Shown: positions 36,962 through 47,390, counted from the first letter of the stretch. The stretch is 64,000 nt of DNA from Clostridium sp. CAG:557 (GCA_000435275.1 FR883869.1:66210-130209), one strand, 5' to 3'. Notes: generated by a model from the letters alone, not told the origin. Numbers and translations are program-made.

Positions 36962-38011
36962 CTATTTACTCAAAAATTCATAAATTTGATCGTCCATAGC
37001 CTCAGAAACATTGCCCTTTTCAATATAAACTTTCATCCAAGCAACTGTCTTTTCAACCGCTGTTTCTATATTCCATTTGGGTTTCCAGCCAAAAGTTTTT
37101 TTCAATTTAGAGCAGTCCAATTTTAAAAAATTCGCTTCATGAGGCCCATTCACTTGCTTTACTTCTGCCTTTAAGCCACGTCCCCATTTTTTGCAAAACA
37201 ATTTTACTAGTTCTCCGGTTGTAATACAGTCACATTCGTCCGGTCCAATATTATAATACCCAGAAAATTGGGAGTTTTTATACTGCATTTCTGCTATCAT
37301 TAAATATGCATAAAGCGGCTCCAATACATGCTGATACGGCCTTGTTGACGCTGGATTTCTGATAATTATATCTTCGTTTTTCTCAATCGCCCTAACGCAG
37401 TCCGGAATTATTCTGTCATTGGCAAAATCCCCTCCTCCGATGACATTTCCAGCCCTCGCAGTAGAAATTGCAGTGTGATTATCGCTAAAAAATGATGATT
37501 TATAACTATGCGTAACCAATTCTGAACAAGATTTTGAATTTGAATATGGGTCAAAACCATCAAGAGGCTCGTTTTCTCGATATCCCCATTCCCACTCATT
37601 ATTTTTATAAACTTTGTCTGTCGTAACATTAAGGAATGACTTTGTCGTCGCAGAAGTTCTAATACATTCCAAAATATTTACTGTTCCCATCACATTAGTT
37701 TCATATGTATAGCGCGGATTTTTGTAGCTGTCACGAACAATAGGCTGCGCTGCCAGATGAAAAGCAACTTCTGGATTTGCGTTCTCAAAAGCAACTTTTA
37801 ACGCATTAAAATCTCTGATGTCCCCAATCACTGAATTCATCTTTGATTTTATATCAGTCAACTCAAAAAGGTTCGGATTAGTTGGAGGTAAAAGCGAATA
37901 TCCGGTAACAATCGCGCCGGAATTTATGAGCATTTTGCATAGCCAAGTGCCCTTAAATCCAGTGTGTCCCGTTACAAAAACTTTTTTCCCATTATAAAAA
38001 TTCAAATTCAT
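36962..38011 (-). CDS. rfbG: CDP-glucose 4,6-dehydratase
   Basis: An extended SDR of about 349 residues from ATG at 38011 (MNLNFYNGKK); a TTG at 38017 and an ATG at 38041 that overlaps the preceding gene are alternatives. The motif GHTGFKG (near residues 14-20) binds NAD, and YSNSK (Tyr-x-x-x-Lys) holds the catalytic pair. It converts CDP-glucose to CDP-4-keto-6-deoxyglucose, the substrate of RfbH. Gene order rfbF-rfbG-rfbH matches known O-antigen clusters. Confidence 0.95.
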   Translation of the reverse strand: MNLNFYNGKKVFVTGHTGFKGTWLCKMLINSGAIVTGYSLLPPTNPNLFELTDIKSKMNSVIGDIRDFNALKVAFENANPEVAFHLAAQPIVRDSYKNPRYTYETNVMGTVNILECIRTSATTKSFLNVTTDKVYKNNEWEWGYRENEPLDGFDPYSNSKSCSELVTHSYKSSFFSDNHTAISTARAGNVIGGGDFANDRIIPDCVRAIEKNEDIIIRNPASTRPYQHVLEPLYAYLMIAEMQYKNSQFSGYYNIGPDECDCITTGELVKLFCKKWGRGLKAEVKQVNGPHEANFLKLDCSKLKKTFGWKPKWNIETAVEKTVAWMKVYIEKGNVSEAMDDQIYEFLSK

Positions 38012-38025
38012 AGACAAATTTAAAT

Positions 38026-38802
38026 TCACCAAACTTTCCATGGAGCCTTGCCCGTTGCCCACATTTCTTCTAGCTGACATTTATCTCTTTGAGTATCCAT
38101 GCACTGCCAAAAACCTTTGTGTCGAAAGGCTTTTAACTCGCTCATTTTTGCAACCGTTTCGAGTGGTTCCTGTTCAAAAACAGTAGCGTCATTCTCTATA
38201 AAATCAAAAATTTGCGGATTTAAAACCATAAATCCACCGTTTATAACGCTACCATCGTCGTGTTTTTTCTCTCTAAACGACCGAATTGTATTTTCTTTCT
38301 CATCAATGTCCAAAACGCCAAATCTTTGACCAACATTAACTGCCGTCATTGTCGCGATTTTTCCGTGAGATCTATGAAATTCAACGAGTTTTGATATATT
38401 CACATCCGAAACGCCATCTCCGTACGTCAACATAAAAGGTTCATTTCCAATATATTTTTGTACACGCTTAATTCGTCCACCTGTCATCGTATTAAGGCCG
38501 GTGTCCACCAAAGTAATTTTCCACGGTTCAGCAAAATTATTATGTAAAATCATATCATTATTATTTGCAAAGTCAAAAGTAACATCACTCGAGTGCAAAT
38601 AATAATTAGCAAAATATTCCTTTATCATGTGCGCTTTATAGCCACAGCAAATCACAAACTCGTTATAATTATACTGCGAATATAGCTTCATTATATGCCA
38701 AAGAATCGGCTTGCCGCCTATTTCTATCATCGGTTTCGGTCTTAAATGACTTTCTTCTGAAATTCTTGTACCAAAACCGCCTGCCAAAAGCACAACTTTC
38801 AT
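38026..38802 (-). CDS. rfbF: Glucose-1-phosphate cytidylyltransferase
   Basis: A 258-residue nucleotidyltransferase. The N-terminal VLLAGGFGTRISEESHLRPK and PMIEIGGKPILWHIM form the nucleotide and metal-binding region; YGDGVSDV near 128-135 and the C-terminal KAPWKVW match RfbF. It makes CDP-glucose from CTP and glucose 1-phosphate. It is the first gene of the operon, with AAAGGAGG nine bases before its ATG, and it overlaps a possible longer form of rfbG. Confidence 0.97.
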   Translation of the reverse strand: MKVVLLAGGFGTRISEESHLRPKPMIEIGGKPILWHIMKLYSQYNYNEFVICCGYKAHMIKEYFANYYLHSSDVTFDFANNNDMILHNNFAEPWKITLVDTGLNTMTGGRIKRVQKYIGNEPFMLTYGDGVSDVNISKLVEFHRSHGKIATMTAVNVGQRFGVLDIDEKENTIRSFREKKHDDGSVINGGFMVLNPQIFDFIENDATVFEQEPLETVAKMSELKAFRHKGFWQCMDTQRDKCQLEEMWATGKAPWKVW

Positions 38803-38828
38803 ATAAAGCCTCCTTTTTTTAATAAAAC

Positions 38829-38837
38829 ATTATACCA
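38829..38837 (-). promoter_or_regulatory. Extended -10 promoter of the CDP-sugar operon
   Basis: Minus-strand TGGTATAAT, an extended -10, 27 bases before the rfbF start. The -35 is weak (TGGAAA or similar), so an activator or the extended -10 may compensate. Confidence 0.55.
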
Positions 38838-38951
38838 CACAAAATAATTATTTTCCAGAACAAAAAACGACAAACATAATCTGACTGACAAATATTTTAA
38901 TAGTTATTTATCATAAAAAGTCAAAATATAAGACTTTCATGTGTGTAAAAT

Positions 38952-39818
38952 TCACACCAGCCCATTCTCGTACAAAAAATTTGTCAATATTGCAAACTGT
39001 TCTAAAGTCAAATTTTCTGCCCTGCTTTTTAAGTCAATTTCCAACTCATCAAAGGCTTGTAAAAGTGTTTCTTTGGGCAAGTTTAAATTGTTGCTCAATG
39101 CGTTAATTACAGTCTTTCTTCTCTGCAAAAAAGACACTTTTATAATTCTGAATAATAATTTTTCATTAAAGACTTCGCAAGCCGGATTTTTTCTTATGTT
39201 CAGCCTAATTACCGATGAATCAACCTTTGGAGCAGGTAAGAAACTTCCGCTTTTTACAAAAAACAAAATTTCTGGTTCTGCATAATAATTCACTGCCAAG
39301 CTTATACTTCCGGATTTTCTGTTACCAGCTCCGGCACAAATTTTCTGCGCAACCTCTTTTTGAACCATAACCGTAATAGCCTTTAAATTCAGCCGTTCCT
39401 CAAGCAATTTCATTAAAATCGGTGACGTTATATAATATGGTAAATTTGCGCAAAAAACTACATTCATCCCAAAGAATTCTTCGCTTAGCAGTTTTTTTAA
39501 ATCCATTTGCATTACGTCGTTATTAATAATTTTTACATTTTCAAATTCGGACAGAGTTTCATTTAAAACAGGAAGTAAGCGCTTATCAAGTTCGACTGCA
39601 ACTACTTTTTTTGCTCTTTTAGCCAACTCGCAAGTCAAGACTCCTATGCCCGGCCCAACTTCTAATACACCAGTATTTTCTTCTATTCCACACGACTCTG
39701 CCATTTTAGGGCACACGCTCGGATTTATCAAAAAATTTTGTCCCAAAGTTTTAGAAAAATTAAAACCATATTTTGTCAACATACGTTTTATTGTTCCAAT
39801 ATCCGATAATTTATCCAT
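38952..39818 (-). CDS. rsmA: 16S rRNA dimethyladenosine transferase
   Basis: A 288-residue KsgA/RsmA methyltransferase. SKTLGQNFLI near residues 22-31, the SAM motif LEVGPGIGVLTCELA near 52-66, VELDKRLLP near 75-83 and the catalytic NLPYYITSPI near 124-133 are all present, followed by the C-terminal RNA-contact domain. It dimethylates two adjacent adenines near the 3' end of 16S rRNA. It stands alone, divergent from the dCMP deaminase gene. Confidence 0.97.
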   Translation of the reverse strand: MDKLSDIGTIKRMLTKYGFNFSKTLGQNFLINPSVCPKMAESCGIEENTGVLEVGPGIGVLTCELAKRAKKVVAVELDKRLLPVLNETLSEFENVKIINNDVMQMDLKKLLSEEFFGMNVVFCANLPYYITSPILMKLLEERLNLKAITVMVQKEVAQKICAGAGNRKSGSISLAVNYYAEPEILFFVKSGSFLPAPKVDSSVIRLNIRKNPACEVFNEKLLFRIIKVSFLQRRKTVINALSNNLNLPKETLLQAFDELEIDLKSRAENLTLEQFAILTNFLYENGLV

Positions 39819-39885
39819 ATTTTCTCCTATTCTTTTTAATATTGCTTTTTTAGTATAACATAATCTAGCTTAAAAACAAAAGAGT

Positions 39886-39914
39886 TTGATTCTTACAGAA
39901 AAATATTTTATAAT
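39886..39914 (+). promoter_or_regulatory. Sigma-A promoter of the dCMP deaminase gene
   Basis: TTGATT (39886-39891), 17-base spacer, perfect TATAAT (39909-39914), 27 bases before ATG. Confidence 0.75.
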
Positions 39915-39941
39915 AAATTCATCTAAAGGAGACTTTTTATT

Positions 39942-40430
39942 ATGAATAGAATCAATAAAGAAAATTATTATTTGGACATTGCTCAAACTGTTTTGGAGCG
40001 CGGAACCTGTTTAAGACGAAATTTTGGGGCTATCATTGTTAATAACGACCAAATAATCTCTTCTGGATACACCGGAGCTCCCAGAGGTCGAAAAAATTGC
40101 ATGGATATTGGCAAATGCACTCGCGAAGTTTTACAAATTCCTCGTGGAGAACGTTACGAATTATGCCGTTCTGTTCATGCAGAGGCTAATGCTATTATTC
40201 ACGCCGCCAGAAACGATATGCTTGGTGCAACTTTATATCTTGTTGGAAAAGAAGCTGATTCGGGCGAATATGTCAAAAATACCTGCTCTTGCGCTATGTG
40301 TAAAAGACTAATTATAAATGCGGGAATTAAATTTGTTGTCGTTCGCATTGACAAAACCAAATTTGGAATAATAGATGTAAATAACTGGGTTGAAGAAGAT
40401 GAATCATTAGTTGGAAAAAAAGGTTACTAA
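39942..40430 (+). CDS. Deoxycytidylate deaminase
   Basis: A 162-residue zinc deaminase of the dCMP/ComEB type. Residues 79-81 are HAE, with the catalytic Glu81, and the second metal motif is C117-x2-C120. SGYTGAPRGRKNCMDIGKC (41-59) is typical of dCMP deaminases, which make dUMP for thymidylate. ComEB is the same family, so that label would also fit, though no com genes are near. AAAGGAG precedes the ATG and a FUSC-type gene follows after 14 bases. Confidence 0.93.
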   Translation: MNRINKENYYLDIAQTVLERGTCLRRNFGAIIVNNDQIISSGYTGAPRGRKNCMDIGKCTREVLQIPRGERYELCRSVHAEANAIIHAARNDMLGATLYLVGKEADSGEYVKNTCSCAMCKRLIINAGIKFVVVRIDKTKFGIIDVNNWVEEDESLVGKKGY

Positions 40431-40444
40431 ATAGGAGATTTTTT

Positions 40445-40939
40445 ATGAATCTAGGCTATAAATTAGGGTTAAGAGCTATAAAAACAGCTATCTCTGTTTT
40501 CTTATGCCTTTTAATCGCATATATTTTAAATCGTACAGATACTTTATTTGCAAGCATTGCCGCCATAATTTGCCTTCAGCCCACATATAATAAAACTTTT
40601 AGTTCTGGCTTGCAACGCTTGGTCGGTACATTGATCGGTGGTGGTGTTGGATATTTGATTCTTTTGACCATTTATAAATTGCCTTTTAAAGAATTTACCA
40701 CTCTTTTTGTTGCTCCCATCGCTATTTTAATCGTAATTTATATTTGCAATCTTATAAGCCAACCCGCTTCTGTCAGTATATCTTGCATAGTCGTTTTGAG
40801 CGTTGTTATGTGGCCCGATGGAAATATTTCTGATACTTTAATGTACGTTATCAACCGTGTTTTAGACACAAGCATGGGAATTGTTGTTGCTATGCTTGTA
40901 AACAGATTTACATTTACCAAGCATAATGTTCAGAGTTGA
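40445..40939 (+). CDS. FUSC/aromatic acid exporter family membrane protein
   Basis: A 164-residue membrane protein with about four hydrophobic segments. LGLRAIKTAISVFLCLLIAY, then AAIICLQPTYNKTFSSGLQRLVGTLIGGGVGYL near 32-64 (given in part), is the DUF939/FUSC N-terminal pattern found in aromatic acid exporters such as YqjA. It is only the membrane domain; the soluble C-terminal half of longer relatives is absent. It follows the deaminase gene in one operon. The substrate is unknown. Confidence 0.85.
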   Translation: MNLGYKLGLRAIKTAISVFLCLLIAYILNRTDTLFASIAAIICLQPTYNKTFSSGLQRLVGTLIGGGVGYLILLTIYKLPFKEFTTLFVAPIAILIVIYICNLISQPASVSISCIVVLSVVMWPDGNISDTLMYVINRVLDTSMGIVVAMLVNRFTFTKHNVQS

Positions 40940-40944
40940 TATCG

Positions 40945-40973
40945 TTGACTTTGTTTTTTAAGTATTTTATAAT
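40945..40973 (+). promoter_or_regulatory. Sigma-A promoter of galU
   Basis: TTGACT (40945-40950), 17-base spacer, perfect TATAAT (40968-40973), 43 bases upstream of ATG. Confidence 0.8.
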
Positions 40974-41016
40974 TTTTTATGTAAGTTAAAAATTTTTACT
41001 AAAATCGGAGGATTAC

Positions 41017-41886
41017 ATGAAGATCACAAAAGCTGTAATTCCTGCCGCTGGCCTTGGTACTCGGGTTTTGCCTGCTACAAAAGCTTTGCCTAAAGAAATG
41101 CTACCTATTGTAGATAAACCCGCTATTCAATACATCGTGGAAGAAGCTGCCGCGTCTGGAATAACTGACATATTAATTGTTACAAATAGAGGAAAAGAAC
41201 TCATCGAAAATCATTTTGACAGATGCCCTGAACTAGAACAGCGTCTTTTACAAAATAATAAAATCGAAGCATTTAATGAGGTTGTAAATATCTCAAAGCT
41301 CGCCAATATATATTTTTTGCGCCAAAAAGAAACTTCAGGCCTTGGGCACGCAGTAAATTGCGCGCGTTCCTTTGTTGGAAATGAACCTTTTGCTGTGCTT
41401 TACGGTGATGACGTCATTATCGGAAATGATCCCGCTTGTGCCCAACTTATCCGTGCTTACAACGAATTTGGTCACGCTGTTTTAGGCATTAACAAAGTTG
41501 CTCGTGAAGATATCTCAAAGTATAGCTCTTTAAAAGTTGAACATATTCGGGAAAATGTTTTTTCTTGCACAGATATGGTAGAAAAACCTTCTGAAAATGA
41601 AATTTTATCATTATATTCTGTGCTGGGTAGGTGTATTTTGACTCCAGATATTTTCAATATTCTCGATAAAATAAAGCCTGGCGTGGGTGGAGAAATCCAA
41701 CTTACCGACGCTATGAAGATTTTGGCAAACACTGTTGGAATGACCGCTGTTGAATTTACTGGTACACGCTACGATATGGGTAACAAGTTAGGAATTATGA
41801 AAGCTTGTGTTGAAATTGCGCTAAAACACCCCAAAATCGGTGCTAATTTCAAAGATTATCTTAAGTCAATCATAACTACTTTTTAA
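41017..41886 (+). CDS. galU: UTP-glucose-1-phosphate uridylyltransferase
   Basis: A 289-residue nucleotidyltransferase. AVIPAAGLGTRVLPATKALPKEMLPIVDKP (residues 6-35, cited in part) is the GalU signature; GLGHAVNCA near 108-116 and YGDDVI near 129-134 bind UTP and metal, and ELTDAM-like GGEIQLTDAM near 223-232 is present. It makes UDP-glucose for wall and capsule sugars. It has its own promoter. It is the last intact gene before the degraded region. Confidence 0.97.
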   Translation: MKITKAVIPAAGLGTRVLPATKALPKEMLPIVDKPAIQYIVEEAAASGITDILIVTNRGKELIENHFDRCPELEQRLLQNNKIEAFNEVVNISKLANIYFLRQKETSGLGHAVNCARSFVGNEPFAVLYGDDVIIGNDPACAQLIRAYNEFGHAVLGINKVAREDISKYSSLKVEHIRENVFSCTDMVEKPSENEILSLYSVLGRCILTPDIFNILDKIKPGVGGEIQLTDAMKILANTVGMTAVEFTGTRYDMGNKLGIMKACVEIALKHPKIGANFKDYLKSIITTF

Positions 41887-42055
41887 CCTAGCAAAAGATT
41901 ATCAAAAAAATCATTCTTGCATAAAATCAACTCGGTAATTAGCTAATTATCTTATCATTGCTATTTTTATTTAATTTGTGGAATTTTTTTGCAATCTATT
42001 GATTATTCGGTTTTATTTCTAATAATGCAAACTGCGGGTTTTTAAATTACCTAGA

Positions 42056-42830
42056 GCATGATCACACAAAAAGAACATTAAAATTTAAAGCCATAATAGA
42101 AAAATAGATAATGTCAAGTTTGTCATAGCTAATAAAAACTCTGCGAAACCGCTTAAGAAGGAAAAAAACGCTCAACTTCGTTGCGACGTTTGTAAAGTTT
42201 TGTGTTATATTGCTAAGGAATTTTTCTGTTTTTCTTAGTAAGAACGACAAGAATAAGCCCTTGCATGAGAATGCAAGGACTTAAGTTTTGTTGTCTTCTT
42301 AAGCACGGTCCATAAGCAAATAACACCCAGCTTTACAACTAAGCGATTCGATAAGTTTTCAGACTTTTGGTGAGTCATGACGGTTTCCTGCTGAAAGTTG
42401 AACTTTTAAGGCAAATTTTTCAGATACACAAACTACGTGGGTCCTTTTTGCTAACCTCATTTTGAGCGGTCAATGTTTTGTTCACTACTTGTTTTGATGG
42501 CTCCGGAAGCATTAGGATGGACCTTGATGCTAGTGCTGTTCAAGCACAAAACTTTACTTTAGTCATCCATAATTTTCTGTTTTTGAAGCTCGTCGGAAAT
42601 TCTCTGTATGGTTACGTTTTTCATCTATTTGCTAAACCTCATGTAAATTGTATGACAGTTCTCGAATTTTTTGGCAATGCCCTCCACTTGCATCTGTTTT
42701 CTGCCGTATATAATCATTCAAGAATTTCTGTTTCGATATTTTTTCTGGTTTTCTCTCGATTGGTATGTGCTTTTTTATCTTTTACTTATTTTCACCTTCC
42801 TATTATATCAGGTACAATAAAGGATTGCAA
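42056..42830 (-). mobile_element. Decayed IS5-like element, copy A
   Basis: Read on the minus strand this segment aligns by eye with the copy at 49150-49978 over nearly its whole length, including GGAAACCGTCATGA, the SLSCKAGCYL segment and the C-terminal RNxVERFFLRxKRFRKV-type region. Both ends resemble one terminal repeat (near GAGCATGATCACAC at 42053-42066). The transposase is broken by frameshifts and stops. The C-terminal Y-x-x-RNEVERFF-x-RIKRFRK pattern belongs to IS5/IS427-type DDE transposases. Confidence 0.75.
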
Positions 42831-43489
42831 GCGCAAAGCTTGCTGTAAATTTTCGTTGATTTTTATTATGTGTGAGTTCGAAACATCTCATTTCATCATA
42901 TGTAAAGCCATATTTGTTTCCAGTTTTGTCCAATATGTGCTTTTACTCAAAATATTCAGCCAATTCTTTTTCAGTCTATCATATGAGGTTGTTTTTTTGT
43001 TTTGTCCTTTTTACTGGGTTGTGCATAATAACAACAGCTACTTTTTATCCCTGACTTTTATGTCAAAAGTTTAGTTGTTAAACCCAAAAAGCTTTTTAAC
43101 GGAATTAAAGTTCAAAGCATATTTTTCGTTATTTTATAATAATATAGATTATTCTTACATTGTGATGGATCGTCCTGATTATTCCATAGACATTCAATTG
43201 TTTTCTTAGCCTTTTAATAGCATTCATCGTGGTCTTCATTTAAAAATTTGCACTCAGATTTTGCAATTCCCAATTTATTGCTTTTTGAGATTTATTATAA
43301 TGTACTCCATCAATATGGTGAAACGTGCATAACCTTTTGTGCAGGAACTATCTATTGGCACCGCGGTAATAAGTACATTGCCATCTATCCACCTATGATT
43401 AATCACATCTTCATAAACTTGCATATATATATCTTTATAGACATCAATTAAATTTTTTAGCTTATTTGACATCGGTAAAATGTAAAAAA

Positions 43490-44262
43490 GCCTCCAATTG
43501 CTAGGGCAGCAGGAGTTGCTACAGCAGCATCTGCAATTTGTGCAATTTTCCCAACATCCCGGAGAAAAATTTGATATATCACCATTTGTCGATAGTTGCT
43601 GTAAAACTCCTGTTGAAGAAATACAGACTGCTATTGATGGTGCTATTTCTAAAGAACAAGCTGTGAAACTTAGACAATGCCTTGATCATATCGATGAACT
43701 ACAAAAGCACATTTCAGAAGTAGAACAGGAAATCCTTTGTCTCAGTGATAAATATGAGGCTGCTTTAAACTTAATAAGGACTGTTCCCGAATTCGACAAA
43801 AATCCAATGACCGCAATTCAAGGCTTTCAGAGATTGGCGGTGATATATTTGTCTCCCCCCACAGCGAAACACTTCGTCTCCTGGGCTGGATGTTGTCCTC
43901 ATAATGATAAAAGTGACCGCAAAATTAAGTCTACTAAGATTTCCCGTGCTGCTTTTTATTTTAAACTAGTTCTGGTACAAGTTGCAAATGCTTTAATCAA
44001 ATCAAAGAAACATCCTGAATTTACAACTCGCTATAAGCGTATCAAAACACGCTGTGGCCATAAGAAAGCCATCATCGCCGTCTGTCGTATGATCCTGACC
44101 GCTATCTGGCACATACTTACAGATCTAAAACCATATACACCAGGGGGTTTTCTTGAATCACGTACTGTGAATAAAGAAAAAGTTCTTACTACTTCACAGG
44201 CACTTAATCTACTTAAGCAACGTGGATATCTCATCAAAGATGATCCTTCAATAGCTTCCTGA
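43490..44262 (+). pseudogene. IS110-family transposase, C-terminal part
   Basis: A frame of about 254 codons begins without its own good start. It matches the middle and C-terminal part of IS110-type recombinases: a helical region with DELQKHISEVEQEI, then LIRTVPEF, then FVSWAGCCPHNDKSDRKIKSTKISR and YKRIKTRCGHKKAIIAVCRMI, the Transposase_20 domain with its Ser-like motif region. Two compensating frameshifts near 43815-43860 replace the expected SEIGGD-type stretch. The N-terminal DEDD domain is missing. A fragment of that domain is at 48155-48370. Confidence 0.75.
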
Positions 44263-44750
44263 TTAGGTGTTGCGTCTATATTCAATTTTTAGCCACCACA
44301 ACGATGGCTTATTTGTGATACTCAAATTTATTCTCTACTTGTTACTTCATTGTTTCAAACTTTACTGCCTCTTTTTTAAGATATTTATTTTTTATAATAT
44401 CAATAATATCACATCAATTATGCAATGTAAATATTTCACTAAATATTTTGTACAAAAATAAGATGAAAAGTATTTTTATAGCGAAAATCATTTGTATTTT
44501 TAATAAAAACGCCAAGAACGCTTATCAACGGGTTGCCTTTATTCTACCGTACTACCACAAAAGTCTTATCTGCAACATAAATCTTCTTTACATTTTTGTA
44601 AAGTTGGCGTTTTTTATGATAATAACTTGCAAAATAGATATAATTTCTTTTATAATTAAATTTAATTTCAAAATTGTGGGGTAAAAATAGACGGTAGAGT
44701 CAATAAATGAATTGCAAAAAAATTATGGATTAAGGCTTTTCTAAAAAAAG

Positions 44751-44779
44751 AAAGTTAGCTCACAAAAAGAGCTAGCTTT
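44751..44779 (-). terminator. Orphan terminator hairpin
   Basis: AAAGTTAGCTC (44751-44761) pairs with GAGCTAGCTTT (44769-44779). On the minus strand a CTTTTTTTAG tract follows, so it may have ended the dead gene at 45064-45711. From 44263 to 45063 nothing else is supported. Confidence 0.55.
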
Positions 44780-45063
44780 GTGGAAAACAATGTTGTTAAC
44801 TTTTTTGATGGACATAAAATTGAAAATCTCTCAATAGAAGGATGGCAACGGGAACAATGCAAAACTTGCCAGAACAAAAGATAATGACATAAAAGTTGAG
44901 TATTCATCAACTGTTTTGACGTAAGATTGTGATTTTATTTTAGTTGGATACTTTAAAATGCTTTGTTTATAAATTGAGAAGCGTTTTAGGTCATACCTCT
45001 GAAATATTTCTTAATTTTGCATTTATGAAAATAGTTTGACTAGGAATGACTTTGCACTGAACA

Positions 45064-45711
45064 TTATACTAAACCTTTTTTTGTATCAATAGTTGAAAAA
45101 TTAGTGCACATTACACGTGCACATGAAGGGCCAATATAACTGGACTCTTGCAATATTTGTCTAGTTTTCCTGAGTATCAATTTTTCATCAAATATAAATT
45201 CTCCTCCATTATCAATTGAAATACTTGTTTTGAGGACTCCGGATCTCGATGCAGTAGGCAATATAAATGTTCATAGCAATCGATTGCAAAAACGAATCCA
45301 TTGTTGACGATATGATAAACCTCGCTTTAATTGCCATGTTTAACGCATTCATATCTTCCTCATCAACAATTTCAGCTATAAATTCATAATTTACAGTATC
45401 AATCTCTATATTTGCACTATTTTCAGCTTCCTCAGAAAATTTGTCTACTGCATAATCTGTAAATTGGGGCGTGAACAACGCGCAATAAATATTTACTAAA
45501 TCTGTTACGCTTGGGGCATAATTTAATATACCCAGGCATAATCAAGCTTACTAAAAAATTTACAACCGCCTTCTACTGCATCATTATTCAGTTCACAATT
45601 TGCTACTTTCAGTAATGCATTTAAATATTGATTTAGTTTATACGACTTATCCCTCAGTTTACTCTTTATATCCCTTGAAACATTAAAAAAATCTTTTGTT
45701 GCTTGATGCAA
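45064..45711 (-). pseudogene. Frameshifted remnant gene, unidentified
   Basis: Three minus-strand pieces in different frames abut one another: about 62 codons from 45711, about 105 codons whose open frame begins near 45545 (LNYAPSVTDLVNIYCALFTPQ), and about 65 codons to 45064. Their compositions look coding, with acidic and hydrophobic patterning, and the shifts fall near 45530 and 45235. I do not recognise the protein. A terminator hairpin lies further downstream on the same strand. Confidence 0.4.
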
Positions 45712-46145
45712 TGCTTCCTACAAACATTTTCCATATATGTCTTCTTCTTTTTTTAATATTTATTAACCAGACCTTTATAATTTCTATTTAGAGTCTTAAA
45801 GCCTTAGTTACACCGCGCACATGCTAACTTTCAAATCATTTTAAAATCTCGTGATTCATATCTAAACTCCTTTTTGCGCTAGAAGTCAAGTTAATTTCAA
45901 AATAAAAAAATCAGTTCACAGTACGGACTTTTCATACTTTAAACTGATTTTATAGACTTAATTGATTCAACCGTGTGAAATTATGCACATAACTGCGAAG
46001 ATTTTTTCAAAAAAATGCACACTCCCTATGCATCCTTAGATATAAGCTGCCAAAATGCGGTAGCATTTTAAGAAAAAATAACATTAAAACCAACCTAAAA
46101 GCGAAAAAAAACAGTATTGCTTGGCTTACCTTTATATCAAAAGTT

Positions 46146-46420
46146 GAGCGATTAGACAACAAAAAATACTCGGCAAGGAATACCAAAACACGGATTACAT
46201 TTTTGTGTGGCCAGGGATGGTCAACCTTATCGGCCGGACTACATAACCAGGATTTTTAAAAAGGTACTTATTAAAAATAAATTTCCACAGATGCGGTTCC
46301 ATGATTTACGCCACAGCTGTGCGAGTATTTTGTACGACAAAGGAAGACGGCTTGGCCATGCAGATATATAGACTACAACTGATGTTTACACATATATTAG
46401 TAACACAAGAAAAATAACAT
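46146..46420 (+). pseudogene. Integrase C-terminal half, inverted
   Basis: On the plus strand: IRQQKILGKEYQNTDYIFVWP, a one-base shift, then QPYRPDYITRIFKKVL, MRFHDLRHSCASILYDKG, LGHADI, a stop, and TTTDVYTHIS. This is the C-terminal catalytic part of a phage or ICE tyrosine recombinase: the HxLRH box, the GHAD segment and the nucleophilic Tyr in DVYTHI. About seven residues (before LGHAD) are deleted. It is the direct continuation of the minus-strand integrase remnant at 46567-47390, so the gene was split by an inversion. Confidence 0.8.
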
Positions 46421-46566
46421 GGCTAAAGATACTCAACATTCCTTCTTTTTGTAAAAGCATTTTAACTTTTAGTTTTATAGTTTCAAAAAATTCGTAGAAA
46501 CCTTTTATATGTGTGCCAAACAAATAAACTTTTAAAATGTCGAAATCTCAGCAATGACGCGAATTT

Positions 46567-47390
46567 TCACTTGTTTTTGGCTTCATTTTTAAGGTTTCCC
46601 AATACTTCTTTTATTTCAGGAAGTAACACGTATTTTCTTCCTCCAGCTGCGGTTTTTGTTTTGTCTTTTGTGACAATTGTTGTATGTTTTACAACAGTGT
46701 TCTTAATTTCGAGCGAATCATTTTCAAAATCTGCGGTATTCCACTTTAAGTTTAAAACTTCACTCCGGCGTAATCCATAATATAAAGTAGTGTAAATTAA
46801 GAGTTGCAAATGATGACCTCTAAAAAATTTTAGAACTTCATTTGCATTTTTTGCGTCCTGAAAAACACAGTTCTTTTCTTCATCCTCTTTCTTAGGTAAA
46901 GGAACTTTTTAAGCTGAATTGCACAAAATTAATTCATAAAAAACGGCTTCATCTAGAGCAGCTTTTATGATAAAGGCCGACATTTTTATAGTTCAAATAG
47001 ATAACCATCTTTGCCATCACATCGTCCATTTTTGAACTTACTTTCATAAAAATCTGCAATATGCAAAGGTTTTATTTCTGAAAGCTTAATTTCTTTTCAA
47101 AATAAGACACTATATGGTGTTTATCATCGTTTTATAACCTTCAATCGTCTCTTTTTCAACTTTATTTCTCTTTTCTCTAACCATTGCATTAAATAATTTG
47201 TAAATAAGATGTTTTCTGTTTCTTTAGCTTCTTCTTTTTTTCGTATTCAGCCATTAATTTGTTTAAAAAAATCTGTAGCTTTTATTTATTGCCTTTTACT
47301 TTTAACTTCGTTAAACCCCATTTTTGCTCTTTAAGTTTAAAAATTAAAAAGCGTCATTTTTAAACAACCTGTCATATAAATGTATCCTCC
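46567..47390 (-). pseudogene. Integrase N-terminal and central part
   Basis: On the minus strand a decayed tyrosine recombinase: TNYLMQWLEKREIK (arm or core-binding domain), SEIKPLHIADFYESK, several stops and shifts, then KVPLPKKEDEEKNCVFQDAKNANEVLKF and YYGLRRSEVLNLKW, the Arg I box. It runs to GGRKYVLLPEIKEVLGNLKNEAKNK and stops at 46567, just where the inverted C-terminal half should follow. The excisionase-like gene lies 60 bases upstream on the same strand, giving an xis-int module. Confidence 0.8.

Noticed and set aside
42478..43074. Long open frame on the plus strand
   Set aside because: It runs antisense to IS copy A and its residues are typical of low-complexity AT-rich DNA.
43275..43472. 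65-codon minus-strand frame
   Set aside because: The start has GGAGG but 18 bases away, and the product fits no family, so coding status cannot be supported.
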